Notes: generated by a model not told the origin, from the sequence alone. A DNA stretch of 59,618 nt from Polyangiaceae bacterium (GCA_016933275.1 JAFGBI010000316.1:1-59618); one strand, 5' to 3'; shown: positions 50,226-59,483, numbered from the stretch's first letter. Numbers and translations are program-made.

Positions 50226-51713
50226 GTGAACGTCAACGCCGCCACGCCCCCGCTGAAGTACCGCCGCACCAAGATCGTCGCGACCCTCGGCCCCGCGTCG
50301 AGTTCGCCCGCGATCATCGAGGGGCTGATCACCGCCGGCGTCAATGTCTTCCGGTTGAACATGTCCCACGGCGACCACGCGGGGCACCGGGTTAGCTATG
50401 AGGCTGTCCGGACCGTCGCTGCACGGCTGGACGCTCATGTCGCCGTGCTCGCCGATCTCTGCGGTCCCAAGATCCGCGTTGGCACCTTTCCCGGGGGGCG
50501 CATCGAACTCACGACGGGGGACGCGGTCACCGTCACGTCACGCGCCGTCGAGGGGAACGAGCGGCTCATCCCTTCCCAGTACGAGGCCTTGCCGAGCGAC
50601 GTGAGGGTCGGCGATCGGATCCTCCTTGACGACGGCAACCTCGAGCTCCGCGTGGAAGGGAAAGAGGGGACCGAGATTGCCTGCCGCGTGGTGACGGGGG
50701 GAACCCTCAAGGACAAGAAGGGAATGAACCTGCCGGGCGTTGCCGTCTCCGCCCCCGCACTCACGGCCAAGGATCGCGAGGACGCTCGCTTCGCTGCCGA
50801 GCTCGGCGTGGACTTCATCGCCCTCTCGTTCGTGCGCTGGGCCAAGGACGTCGGGGAGCTTCGCGATCTGCTCCGTGCCACCGGTCGTGAGGTGCCGATC
50901 GTTTCGAAGATCGAGAAGCCGGAGGCACTCGAGAACATCGAGGCGATCGTCGACGCTTCGGACGCGATCATGGTCGCGCGCGGCGATCTCGGCGTCGAGC
51001 TGCCGCCGGAGGCGGTGCCGAACGTGCAGGAGGAGCTGGTCGACCTGGCGCGGGCGCGCCGCCGTCCAGTGATTGTCGCGACCCAGATGCTCGAGAGCAT
51101 GATCGAGCACCCGCGTCCGACGCGCGCAGAGGTGACCGACGTGGCGAACGCCGTTCGAAGCGGAGCGGACGCCGTGATGCTCTCCGGGGAAACCGCCGCC
51201 GGTCATTTCCCAGTCGAAGCGGTGCACATGATGGATCTTATCGCCCGCCAGACCGAGAGCTACCTATACTTCCACGGGGGATTCGGGTCCATCGAGGCCT
51301 ACACCCCGACTGCGCCGAAGCCTGCCCCTCCGATACCTGTCGAGGCTGCCGTGGCCAACGCTGCGGCGCTCCTCTCGCGCGAGCTCCTGGTGCGCGGGAT
51401 TGTCGTGCTCCACGGAGGGCTGACCCTCGCCGTGATGGCGGCGGCGCGTCCGGCCGCTCCGATCGTCGCGCTCGCCTCCCGTCCCGCCGATCACGCGGCG
51501 GCTTGCCTGACCTGGGGAGCCATCCCGGTTCATTGCATGGGAGAGAACGTCGACTGCCCCGCCCAAGACGTTCCGCGCCTGGTGCGCGCTCTCGCCCTGG
51601 CAGCACCGGGGGACCCGGTGCTGGTGGTCCGCGGCTTCCACCCCGAACCAGGCGTCCAGTTGCCGAGCATCACCGTCGTCACCGTCAGCGAGAGCGAGGA
51701 GACGGCGCGGTAG
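50226..51713 (+). CDS. pyk: pyruvate kinase
   Basis: This 495-residue glycolytic enzyme transfers phosphate from phosphoenolpyruvate to ADP. Signatures are KYRRTKIVATLGPASS, VFRLNMSHGDHAGH, LADLCGPKIRVG, the catalytic-lysine region PIVSKIEKPEALENI and the metal-site segment IMVARGDLGVELPPE. The C-terminal allosteric domain is present, giving normal length. The GTG start (VNVNAATPP) has GGAGG seven bases upstream. The gene stands alone and is convergent with the second kinase gene. No regulatory fusion is seen. Confidence 0.96.
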   Translation: MNVNAATPPLKYRRTKIVATLGPASSSPAIIEGLITAGVNVFRLNMSHGDHAGHRVSYEAVRTVAARLDAHVAVLADLCGPKIRVGTFPGGRIELTTGDAVTVTSRAVEGNERLIPSQYEALPSDVRVGDRILLDDGNLELRVEGKEGTEIACRVVTGGTLKDKKGMNLPGVAVSAPALTAKDREDARFAAELGVDFIALSFVRWAKDVGELRDLLRATGREVPIVSKIEKPEALENIEAIVDASDAIMVARGDLGVELPPEAVPNVQEELVDLARARRRPVIVATQMLESMIEHPRPTRAEVTDVANAVRSGADAVMLSGETAAGHFPVEAVHMMDLIARQTESYLYFHGGFGSIEAYTPTAPKPAPPIPVEAAVANAAALLSRELLVRGIVVLHGGLTLAVMAAARPAAPIVALASRPADHAAACLTWGAIPVHCMGENVDCPAQDVPRLVRALALAAPGDPVLVVRGFHPEPGVQLPSITVVTVSESEETAR

Positions 51714-51860
51714 GTCCCGCGGCTCCCGTCGGTGGCAGCGCCGATTGTAGGGAGACCCCCACGTCATCGATCGCGGTCTCGGCAGGCGCTTCGTTGCGTT
51801 CTGCCGTTGCCTGCGTTCGCGATCGGGCTCTGCGAGGTCCTGGCCTTGCGGAGGACATTT

Positions 51861-51882
51861 GGCAAGCTGATCGGTGCTCTAG
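51861..51882 (-). repeat. copy of the CTAGAGC 3'-end element
   Basis: On the - strand it reads CTAGAGCACCGATCAG, then CTTGCC, matching the first 16 bases of the copy at 62-86. It supplies the TAG stop of the kinase gene and lies in the 165-bp gap between the convergent pyruvate kinase and kinase genes. Confidence 0.6.
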
Positions 51883-53393
51883 AGCGCCACGATGTCGTCG
51901 AGGTTCTCCTGCGCGGACGTTGCCGTGGCCTTGGGGGACGGCGCGGCCGGCGGGGTCGTCGTGGCCGGGGGCGCAGTGACGTCCGGGCGCGGTGGGGGTC
52001 GCGGGCGAGGTGGCGCTGGCGGCGGGGGAGAGTCGTGGCGGTCCGGTGGAGGGGATGTGCTTGGCGCACTCGAGCTCGACGTGGCGCCAACGTTCGGCTG
52101 GCTGGGCGCAGATGCCAGAACCGGCGACGCCAGCGCTGGGTCGACGGGCGCCGCGCTCATCACCCCGCTCGCAACCGATTCGCTGCTGCTGGCGACGGAG
52201 CTCACGGGAGAGACGGAGCGGAGCCGGGGCAGGACGACGAACCACATCCCGGCCGCTCCCGCGACTGCGATGAAGCCGAGCAGGACGACCAGGAGCACCG
52301 CGATCCCGGCCCCGCCGGTCCCGGACAGTCCCGGTGCCGTTCCCGAGAACGCGCCATGCGTCTGGGGGAGCGCGGGTGCGGAGCGGGATCCAGTCCACTC
52401 GGCCCCCGTCCTCACGCCCGGCGCCGGGGTGGCGGCGTACGACCCGGCTCCGGTCAGGACGGTGGGATCGCTGAGCTGCGGGGGGGGCAGGTTCGGCAAC
52501 GGAGCGGGGACGTTGCCCGTCGACGCGAGACACACCCCGTCGAGGTGACTCGCCGCGTCCTTGATGGTTTGAAAACGGCGGTCCGGATCGCGATTCGTCG
52601 CGTACTGGAACCACCCGTCGAAGCCCGCGGGGACCGGGCCGACTCGCGACGGCTCGACGATGGGCTCGACACAGATCGCGAGCGCGACCTCCGCGATGGA
52701 CTCACCCCTGAATGGCCGGGTGCCCGTCAGGCACTCGAAGGCGATTACGGCGAAGGACCAGATGTCCGTGCGGTGATCGACCGCACGCTTGCCGGCGGTC
52801 TGCTCGGGGCTCATGTAGAACGGTGTTCCGAGCATGGAACCCGTGCGGGTGGATACTCCGCCGACGGCATCCGCTCGCGCCTTGGCGATGCCGAAGTCCA
52901 ACACCTTCGCGATCTCCTCGTCGCCCTCGCGCACGAGGAAGATGTTGTCGGGCTTGAGATCGCGGTGGACGATGCCGTGCTCGTGGGCCCGGGTCATCGC
53001 CTTGGCGACTTGACCAAGGATCACCGCCGTCTCCTGCGGGGAGAGCTGACCTCGGCGGTCGAGCCGCTGGGCCAGACTCTCGCCGTTCAATAGCTCCATG
53101 GCGATGTACGGTGTGCCCGCGTCGACGCCATAGTCGAGGATCTGCACCACGTGCGCGCTGCGGAGGGTCGCTGCGGCCTGCGCCTCCCGCTCGAACCGGG
53201 CCAGCGCCTCGGGGCTCTGCGCGATCGAGGGATCGATCAGCTTGACGGCCGTGGGCGTGCGCAACGAGACGTGCTCGGCGCGCCAAACGGAGCCCATCCC
53301 ACCCTGCCCCAGCTTCGCCAACAGGCGGTAGCGACCCGCGAGCACCCGCCCTGCTTCCGAGTCGTAGGGACCATTGGTGGGCGGATGGTTCAT
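51879..53393 (-). CDS. membrane-anchored Ser/Thr protein kinase
   Basis: This 504-residue Hanks-type kinase has a complete catalytic domain (about 18-285): LGQGGMGSVW, TAVKLID, HGIVHRDLKPDNIFL, DFGIAKA, GTPFYMSPEQT and DIWSFAVIAFECLTGTRPF. A membrane helix lies at about 363-388, and the tail is Pro/Ser/Ala-rich with no recognisable sensor. The start MNHPPTNG was chosen because the 187 residues upstream in frame are not protein-like. Shares layout with the kinase at 2136-3695; both genes end in a CTAGAGC-type element. A substrate among the FHA proteins of the window is possible but untested. Confidence 0.92.
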   Translation of the reverse strand: MNHPPTNGPYDSEAGRVLAGRYRLLAKLGQGGMGSVWRAEHVSLRTPTAVKLIDPSIAQSPEALARFEREAQAAATLRSAHVVQILDYGVDAGTPYIAMELLNGESLAQRLDRRGQLSPQETAVILGQVAKAMTRAHEHGIVHRDLKPDNIFLVREGDEEIAKVLDFGIAKARADAVGGVSTRTGSMLGTPFYMSPEQTAGKRAVDHRTDIWSFAVIAFECLTGTRPFRGESIAEVALAICVEPIVEPSRVGPVPAGFDGWFQYATNRDPDRRFQTIKDAASHLDGVCLASTGNVPAPLPNLPPPQLSDPTVLTGAGSYAATPAPGVRTGAEWTGSRSAPALPQTHGAFSGTAPGLSGTGGAGIAVLLVVLLGFIAVAGAAGMWFVVLPRLRSVSPVSSVASSSESVASGVMSAAPVDPALASPVLASAPSQPNVGATSSSSAPSTSPPPDRHDSPPPPAPPRPRPPPRPDVTAPPATTTPPAAPSPKATATSAQENLDDIVAL

Positions 53394-54067
53394 GGCCTCT
53401 GTGCCGAGCCGTTCTCGCCGATATCGGGAACCATGCGGGATGATACGACAACTTTTACGCCGTGGTGCCGCAAGAATCGACCGAATCGGTGGGGCATGGA
53501 CGATTTTGCCGACCAGCGGGACCGGCGATTCCAGATTGACGAGCAGACAGCGAGGGGGAGCCATCTTCGCGAGGTGGAAGGGACCAGATCCAGGGGTGGC
53601 TCTCGCGGTGGCGCCTTGGCTCGGTCCGACGCTCGGTTCGTTCCGGAGGTTCTTGCCGGCACCCCCGGGCGGCCGCGCTAGCCCTCGCACGGTCGGGAGA
53701 CGGTTCGGGGGCAGCTTTGGTGAGCGGCCCCTTGGCCAAGAGGCGGTCGGATCTGAGTCGCTCCGCTGACGGGGTCGTCTTGCTGGCCTCCTCCGCCACG
53801 GTGGGGAGTTCAGTCCGAGAGGGTCGCCGGTCCCCGCGTGGGGACCCGACGGTCGTCCGCTGATCTGTGTCGCATTCGGAGTGGCAAGTGACCGCGGTCG
53901 CCAACCGACCTCCTTCACGACGGCGCGCCGCGCCGAGACTGCAGCCGCTGTCACACTCCATTGGCCTCACCCGACAGCTGGGTTGAGCGCCCCACGCGGA
54001 CCGGGACCACATCCTGGTGGCGTGGGCCGATGCCGCGTCGTCGGCGACGCGCACGGGAGGTCCCATC
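53394..54067. other. 674-bp divergent gap without a recognisable gene
   Basis: This gap lies between the divergent kinase (-) and secreted hydrolase (+) genes. Open frames on both strands have an Arg/Pro/Ser composition typical of non-coding GC-rich DNA. I see no repeat or RNA gene. Confidence 0.4.
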
Positions 54068-54847
54068 ATGTCGAGTCTGCGGTCGTGGACTCCCCGCCGA
54101 CGCGCGTCAGCGCGGCGCCGCGGAGCTCGCTCGTTCGTGCTCGTGTTTGCGAGTGCCTGTTTCGTCTGTCTCGTCCTTGGGGCGCGCGTCGTGCGCGCTG
54201 AGGAGGCGCCCATCCCCGAGCCCGTGCGTTTGGGCACGGAGGAGTCTGGCGTCGAGGTCCTCGTGTACCCCCCGCGCGATCGCTCGGCGCCGCGGCCAGT
54301 GACGGTGATGCTGCACGGGATGTGCGACGAGCCAGAGCACGAGTGCCCCTACTTCGCCGCCGCGGTCACCCGCGAGAGTTGGCTCGTCTGCCCCCGCGCG
54401 AGCCTGCGCTGCCCCAACGGCGGCTCGATCTGGAGCTACCAGGTTCGGCACCACACCGTCGAGCGCGCCGTCACGCTCGTGCGCACTACGTTTGCCGGTG
54501 AGCTCGACGAAGCTCCGGGCAGGACGCTGATCGGCTTCTCTCTTGGCGCGCTGTTCGGCATGGACGTGGGACATCGAGCGAACGGGCGCTATCCGCGCCT
54601 GCTCCTCATCGGCGCCAAGGTCGAGCCGCAGGCCCCTCTACTTCGGCGAGAGGGTGTCGAACGGGTGATCTTCGCCGCCGGTGACTTCGACATGATGAGT
54701 GGTCACATGAGAGAACAGGCACATCGCCTCGATCGAAAGGGCGTGGCAACCCGCTTCGAGAGCCTCGGACGTATAGGCCACCGCTTCCCCGCGGATCTCG
54801 AGCAGCGTCTCGAGGGCATGCTCCAGTGGCTCCATCACGCGGAGTGA
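54068..54847 (+). CDS. secreted alpha/beta hydrolase
   Basis: This 259-residue protein has an Arg-rich N-terminus, a hydrophobic signal (FVLVFASACFVCLVLGARVV) and a likely cut before EEAPIPEP. The hydrolase core keeps the oxyanion-side TVMLHGMCDEPEHECPYF, the nucleophile elbow LIGFSLGALFGM with Ser158, and a late GRIGHRFP histidine. Unlike the lipoprotein at 31891-32949, the triad appears intact. Several cysteines suggest disulfides outside the cytoplasm. The ATG has GGGAGG nine bases upstream. The substrate is unknown; esterase or peptidase-like activity is possible. Confidence 0.78.
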   Translation: MSSLRSWTPRRRASARRRGARSFVLVFASACFVCLVLGARVVRAEEAPIPEPVRLGTEESGVEVLVYPPRDRSAPRPVTVMLHGMCDEPEHECPYFAAAVTRESWLVCPRASLRCPNGGSIWSYQVRHHTVERAVTLVRTTFAGELDEAPGRTLIGFSLGALFGMDVGHRANGRYPRLLLIGAKVEPQAPLLRREGVERVIFAAGDFDMMSGHMREQAHRLDRKGVATRFESLGRIGHRFPADLEQRLEGMLQWLHHAE

Positions 54848-54926
54848 CCGAGTGCTGGAGCACCGAAGCCCATCCAATCAACCCTCATGAGAACGGCGGT
54901 CGAAGCGGATCCTCAGACCTCTTAGA

Positions 54927-56822
54927 TCAGGTCGATCGGTCACGCGGCCTCGAGCGGCGACTCGGCGCGGCGATCCAGGCGCTCCGCTGGCTCGCGGGGA
55001 GCTCGGCCAGCGTCGTCTGGAGCAGCGGTTCCCAGTCGCAGAGGCGGAGCCCGTAGAGGTCAGCGACCCGTTCGTCGATCGCCCGCTCCGTGGTCGTGAC
55101 CGCCGCCTTGGATCCTCGACCGGCGGCACCGCCAGGCTCGCGGCCTTCGGCGCGGGGGGTGGGGACCAGCGCGGAAACGAGGGCCTCGAGCGCTGCGCGC
55201 CCTTCGGCGAGCGCCGACCGGGCGGGCAGCGGCAGATCGCGTACGTTGCCCAGGGTGAGCTGAGGGTGAAGGGCCTTTCCCGACGTCCACCGGAACCAGA
55301 CATAGGCGGTGAGGACGGCGCTGCAGAGGATGGCACTCAGTGCTGTCTCGCTCACCACCGAGCGGGCCGCCTCGGAGAGGCGGAGGACGTAGAGCGACTG
55401 AAGCACGGGCCACGCTTCGCCGCTGGATGCGGCGACGAGCCCTCCACCCGTCTTCACGATCAGGAGCCGCGGCACCGCGGTGACGAGCGTTCCCTTCCTC
55501 AGCGAGGCGCGGGACACTTGATGGCCCGGGCCGAGCACGACGTGGCGTCGCACGGCGGAGCCGGCGAGGATCGGTACGCACCCCGGCGCGCAGCCCTCGG
55601 TGGGATCGAGGCTGGCGAGCCGCGACTTCCCGAGCTCCTCGCCGCGCGTCAGGCCTTCGGCACCTGGGCGCAGGAGGTGGCCGAGGCGCAGACCAGGTGC
55701 CTCGATTCGGGCGCGGAGGCCGCGCGCTCCGAACCACGCCCGCGGCGCCGCGACCGCCCACGGGCCGCCGTCCTGCGGGCACACCCACTTGCGCGGGAGC
55801 GTCGTCAGAGCGGCGATCCGTTCCTCGCTCCAGCGCGCGATCTCGACGGCGCCGTCGTCCCGAACCGGACGCTTCACCCCAACGATGCCCACGGTCGCCA
55901 CCGCAACCCGCCGGGAGCCGCTCGGCGCCCGTCGAGTGAAGACGGCGCCGACCTTGACCACGTGCTCGATGACGAGCGAGCCGGCAACGTGGCGGCGAAC
56001 GGCGGCGTGGTCGTCTCGCGCGAGGAATGCGTCCGGAACCAGGAAGGCGTGGACGCCACCGGGACGGAGGAGCGCCCCGAGGGTGAGCTCGTAGAAGAGC
56101 TGGAAGAGATCGGGTTGTCCACCCACTGCGAGCACGTAGTGGTCGGCGAAGATGCGGCGCTCGACGGGATCGAGATCCTCACGATTCGCATAGGGCGGGT
56201 TGCCCAGGATGACGTCGAACCCACCGGCAGCGAGTACGGTAGGGAATCCGCGAGGGCCAGCGGGGTCCCAGGCGTGGAGGTGGCGGGCGTCGGGGGCTCC
56301 GCGTCCACCCCGGTCGAGCCACGCTGGCGTGACGAGGGCGTTCCCCAGGCGGAGCGGGAGCGCCGCGGTCGCGAGCGCTGGCGCGGGGTCGCCCGGGATC
56401 GTCCGCAGACGGTTCCTGGCCACCGTGAGCGCGTCCTCGTCCACGTCGACGCCGCACAGCACCTCGCACGCGACTCGGCGCAGCCATTCGATCCGTGGGG
56501 CGGGGTGCCCGAGGCCGCGCCCACGCGCGGCGAGGTATTCGTGGATGGCGTCTCGGGCGGCGAGGAGGAAGGCCCCGTCGCCGCATGCGGGATCGAGGAC
56601 CCGCACTCGGAGGATATCGGCGGGCGAGCGCCACTTTCGCCCCGCGAGCTCCGCCGGATCCTGCAACGTTTGGGGGTTGGGGACCGGTCCGCGCCAGAGC
56701 CATCGTCCCAGCGATTGGTTCACGAGGTGTCGCGCCACGCGCGCCGGGGTGTAGTGGGAGGTGCGGCGCGCGGCGGGCTCATTGGGGGGCCATCGCCGTG
56801 GACGGGTGGTCACGGGCGGCAT
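54927..56822 (-). CDS. Eco57I/TaqI-type adenine-specific DNA methylase, no nuclease partner seen
   Basis: This 631-residue N6-adenine DNA methyltransferase has SAM motif DPACGDGAFLLAARD (about 77-91) and catalytic motif GNPPYANREDLDP near 207. TSHYTPARVARHLV at the N-terminus is typical of the class. The C-terminal half (about 330-600) looks like a target-recognition domain and includes LTLGNVRDLPLP, common in TaqI-like enzymes. No PD-(D/E)xK nuclease region is visible and no separate restriction gene lies nearby, so it may be an orphan methylase or part of a split defence system. The start follows GAGGTGA closely. Its stop lies in a sequence that partly resembles the dispersed element. Confidence 0.82.
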   Translation of the reverse strand: MPPVTTRPRRWPPNEPAARRTSHYTPARVARHLVNQSLGRWLWRGPVPNPQTLQDPAELAGRKWRSPADILRVRVLDPACGDGAFLLAARDAIHEYLAARGRGLGHPAPRIEWLRRVACEVLCGVDVDEDALTVARNRLRTIPGDPAPALATAALPLRLGNALVTPAWLDRGGRGAPDARHLHAWDPAGPRGFPTVLAAGGFDVILGNPPYANREDLDPVERRIFADHYVLAVGGQPDLFQLFYELTLGALLRPGGVHAFLVPDAFLARDDHAAVRRHVAGSLVIEHVVKVGAVFTRRAPSGSRRVAVATVGIVGVKRPVRDDGAVEIARWSEERIAALTTLPRKWVCPQDGGPWAVAAPRAWFGARGLRARIEAPGLRLGHLLRPGAEGLTRGEELGKSRLASLDPTEGCAPGCVPILAGSAVRRHVVLGPGHQVSRASLRKGTLVTAVPRLLIVKTGGGLVAASSGEAWPVLQSLYVLRLSEAARSVVSETALSAILCSAVLTAYVWFRWTSGKALHPQLTLGNVRDLPLPARSALAEGRAALEALVSALVPTPRAEGREPGGAAGRGSKAAVTTTERAIDERVADLYGLRLCDWEPLLQTTLAELPASQRSAWIAAPSRRSRPRDRST

Positions 56823-56948
56823 TGTCACCTCGGGCGACTCCGCTTGACCATCCCGCGGCCTCAGTCGACGCGGCGCGCCTCGATCTCGCTCGATCCACGC
56901 CCGTCGCCGGGATCGCGGCGCCGGTGGCCGGGACCCTCGTTCGATCAC

Positions 56949-57236
56949 TCAGTCGTGGTCGGCGGGCTCCAGCGAGGCAAGCACGTCCGCCACCACGGCT
57001 GTCGGCCAGAGGAGCGTGTCGAACGGGAGGACCGCGAGCGGTGCCCACCTGGGCACCCCGTCGAGTGCGGGTCGTCTGAGGCGCTTGGCCAAGAGGACTA
57101 GCGCCACGGTCAGGCCGAGCGCGACGTACGCGACCGGCTGCTTAAGATAGACGAACACCAGACAGACGACAGAGGAAACCGCCACGCTCACCAGGAGCTG
57201 CAACGCGAGGCCTTCGGCGGAGGGGCCGTCGTCCAT
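56949..57236 (-). CDS. small two-helix membrane protein
   Basis: This 95-residue protein has two strongly hydrophobic helices (about 10-30 LALQLLVSVAVSSVVCLVF and 33-50 AYVALGLTVALVLLA), a basic turn (KRLRRP) and a soluble tail. Codon use supports a real gene. No family is recognised. It lies just upstream of the DNA methylase on the same strand (126 bases) and is divergent from the ZIP-permease gene. Confidence 0.6.
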   Translation of the reverse strand: MDDGPSAEGLALQLLVSVAVSSVVCLVFVYLKQPVAYVALGLTVALVLLAKRLRRPALDGVPRWAPLAVLPFDTLLWPTAVVADVLASLEPADHD

Positions 57237-57397
57237 GGGCGACGACTATGGTGTGGGACCGCTCCCCTGTCGAGGCAACTCCGCGCCGAAAGAATCCGCT
57301 TCCCTCGTGGAGCGAGGGCCGGCCCCGGGGATCAAATGCGATTCGGTTGCAGTTACGAACCTGTCGCGCTAACGAACCCCGCGTCGGGTCGCCCGCT

Positions 57398-59155
57398 GTG
57401 CTCGCTGCCGTCATCATCGTTCTGGTCTCGGTTGCCGCCGGGGCCGCTCTTGCGGTCGTACCGGGGGTGCACGGTCGTGCGATCGGTGCGGTGCGCACCT
57501 TCGCGCTCCTGGCCGCCTTTGGCGTCGTGGCCTTCCACCTCCTCCCGCACGCCCTCGAGGGAGTGGGGCTCGGTGCGCTGGTGGCGCTCGGGGGCGGTCT
57601 GCTCGTGCCACCAGCGCTGCAACGCGTCGTGACCACGGCCTACCTCCGCGCCCATCGAACCTCGCGGGTCTGCCTCGGGCTCGAGGCGGGTTATTTCGGC
57701 CTGATCGCTCACCAGGTTGGAGACGGCCTGGCGCTCGGGGCGGCCAGCGGACGGGGCTTGGTGTTGCTGATGGCGATCGCCGCCCATACCGTACCCGTGG
57801 TGGCCGTGGTCGTGCTGGCGTTCGCGGCGGAGTACGGCATCGTCTCCGCCCTACTCCGGGCCGCGGGGCTGGCTGCGGGGAGCCTGTTCGGTATCCTCCT
57901 CATCGTTCTCGTTGACGGTGCGTGGCTAGCTGCGGCCACCCCTTGGGTCGACGCGGCCGTCGCGGGGCTGCTGCTCCACTTCGTCGCCCACGGCCTCACC
58001 GAGGATCTGCCGCAGACCTCGTTCCAGCGCGCGGGCGATCTCGCTTCGGGAGCGATCGGGATCGCCCTGTCGGTGATGCCGGGGATGGTTCACGACGACA
58101 CGGGGAGGGGGGGCGGCCACGACGACCATGGGGAAGTCCTGGCGGCGCTGTTCGCGTTGGCCGGACGCATGGCGCCGGGGCTCATCCTCGGCGTGCTCGT
58201 GGCGGTGGGCATCGTGGCTGCGCGGGGGCCCATCCAGCGGCTCGTGGGGAGCCTACCCCGAGGGGTGGCTCGGGGACTCCTCGCCGCTGCCCTCGACCCG
58301 ATCGCGGGTTGGCGAATGTCCAGGGAAGGGCTGCCCGAGGCAGCCGGTGCGGGTCCTGGTGCAGCCACCGCCGGCGAACGGGCGGCGTTCTTCGCCGCCG
58401 CGTCGGGCATGGCCCCCGAAGCCTTCGTGCTCACATTGACCCTGTTCGGCGCGGCATTCGCCATCTGGCGGCTGATCCTGCTGGCTCTCGTCGCCGTTGC
58501 GGTCTCGCTGCCGATCGCGCTGTGGGCGCTGAAGGAGCGACCTCGAGGGGGCGGGTCGGGGAGCGCGCCAGCACCGGATGCGGCTGAGCGTCCGCGCCTC
58601 ATCGCCGCCGTCGCGGAGTTCTTGGCTCGAATGGGGCCGTGGCTGGTCATCGGGCACCTCGTGGGCGCGTACGTACACGCGCTGTCGCCCAACGGCGCGA
58701 CGGCATCGATTCCAGACGGGTCGCTCGGCGCCGCCGTCGTGGTTGCCGTCTGCTTCCTCGTCCACCTCCACCCGACGGCGGTCGTGCCGCCCCTCCTCGG
58801 GTTCGCCTCCGCGGGGGTTGGTCCGGAGCTTTCGATGTTGGTCCTCGTCCTGGCGCCGGTACCGTGGGTCGCCATGGCGCGTCGGGTGGCTCGTGACCAG
58901 GGGCAGGTAGTGGCGGCGTTCGCGCTACTGGCCGGGGTGGCGGTGGCGATCGGGGGTGCCTCCGCGCTGGCGCCGTTCGTGACCATCACTCCGCTCTATC
59001 CGCCGACCGCGAACGTCGAGCCCGCGGGCGCTGCGCTCGGGTGGGTCCTGCTCGCCGGTGTTCTCCTGTTGGTCGGCGCCTGGCCGGCGGGCATCCGCGG
59101 GTGGATCGCGGTGGTGGTGCACCCGCACCGTCACGAGCGCGCGCTGGCGCCGTGA
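57398..59155 (+). CDS. ZIP-like transporter fused to an SO_0444/YraQ-like permease
   Basis: This 585-residue polytopic membrane protein has two halves. The N-terminal half resembles ZIP metal transporters, with metal-site-like motifs HLLPHALEG and IAHQVGDGLALGAA and a following AAHTVPVV in place of the usual HExP helix. A His/Asp loop (HDDTGRGGGHDDHGE) separates it from a C-terminal half that resembles the SO_0444/ArsP-type permeases (GRMAPGLILGVLVAVGIV, FLARMGPWLVIGHLVGAYVH). A role in divalent-metal export or import is inferred. The GTG at 57398 was chosen because the 50 residues upstream are not protein-like. The joining of these two permease types in one chain is unusual. Confidence 0.7.
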   Translation: MLAAVIIVLVSVAAGAALAVVPGVHGRAIGAVRTFALLAAFGVVAFHLLPHALEGVGLGALVALGGGLLVPPALQRVVTTAYLRAHRTSRVCLGLEAGYFGLIAHQVGDGLALGAASGRGLVLLMAIAAHTVPVVAVVVLAFAAEYGIVSALLRAAGLAAGSLFGILLIVLVDGAWLAAATPWVDAAVAGLLLHFVAHGLTEDLPQTSFQRAGDLASGAIGIALSVMPGMVHDDTGRGGGHDDHGEVLAALFALAGRMAPGLILGVLVAVGIVAARGPIQRLVGSLPRGVARGLLAAALDPIAGWRMSREGLPEAAGAGPGAATAGERAAFFAAASGMAPEAFVLTLTLFGAAFAIWRLILLALVAVAVSLPIALWALKERPRGGGSGSAPAPDAAERPRLIAAVAEFLARMGPWLVIGHLVGAYVHALSPNGATASIPDGSLGAAVVVAVCFLVHLHPTAVVPPLLGFASAGVGPELSMLVLVLAPVPWVAMARRVARDQGQVVAAFALLAGVAVAIGGASALAPFVTITPLYPPTANVEPAGAALGWVLLAGVLLLVGAWPAGIRGWIAVVVHPHRHERALAP

Positions 59156-59210
59156 GGCGCGGCGAGATCCTGATGGCACGGGTCCCTCGACCCAGGCCCT
59201 TGGCTCCCAA

Positions 59211-59483
59211 TCACCCTGGACGGCGGCCGCACTCGTCCACGGCGACCACCGAAGCGTCGCCTCCAAACTCGTGACCAGGGAGCCCGAGATCGGTGAAGTA
59301 GGCGTGAGCGGAGCCCACAATGGTGCCAAGGTAGCAATCACCCCCGCTCGCCACGACCGTCGAGGGGCCACCGGTGTGGGGGATGCGCAGTAGCGTCGCC
59401 GAGTCCTCTGTCGAGGGACAGGTCCCGATGTGGAGGAATTCGGCGTCTGCCCCGAGCGCCCCGAAGGCGTCCTCGCCGGCGCC
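59211..59483 (-). pseudogene. truncated 3' end of an unknown gene
   Basis: About 90 codons on the - strand read as convincing protein up to a TGA at 59211: TEDSATLLRIPHTGGPSTVV, ASGGDCYLGTIVGSAHAYFT, DLGLPGHEFGGDASVVAVDE. The repeated strand pattern suggests a blade of a beta-propeller or similar surface protein. Upstream in the same frame is a TGA (59484-59486) and no start, so the 5' part is missing or shifted to another frame (a plausible continuation, SRLNARVEVVARLSAEVAGE, lies one frame away). The remaining 59484-59618 holds no complete gene. Confidence 0.45.

Noticed and set aside
53455..54237. 260-residue - strand frame upstream of the second kinase
   Set aside because: No motif, Arg/Ser/Pro-rich, and partly antisense to the secreted hydrolase.
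54885..54945. AATCAACC and GATCAGGTCGATCGG as another copy of the dispersed element
   Set aside because: Only 11-12 bases match and the CTAGAGC end is absent; kept only as a weak resemblance at the methylase stop.
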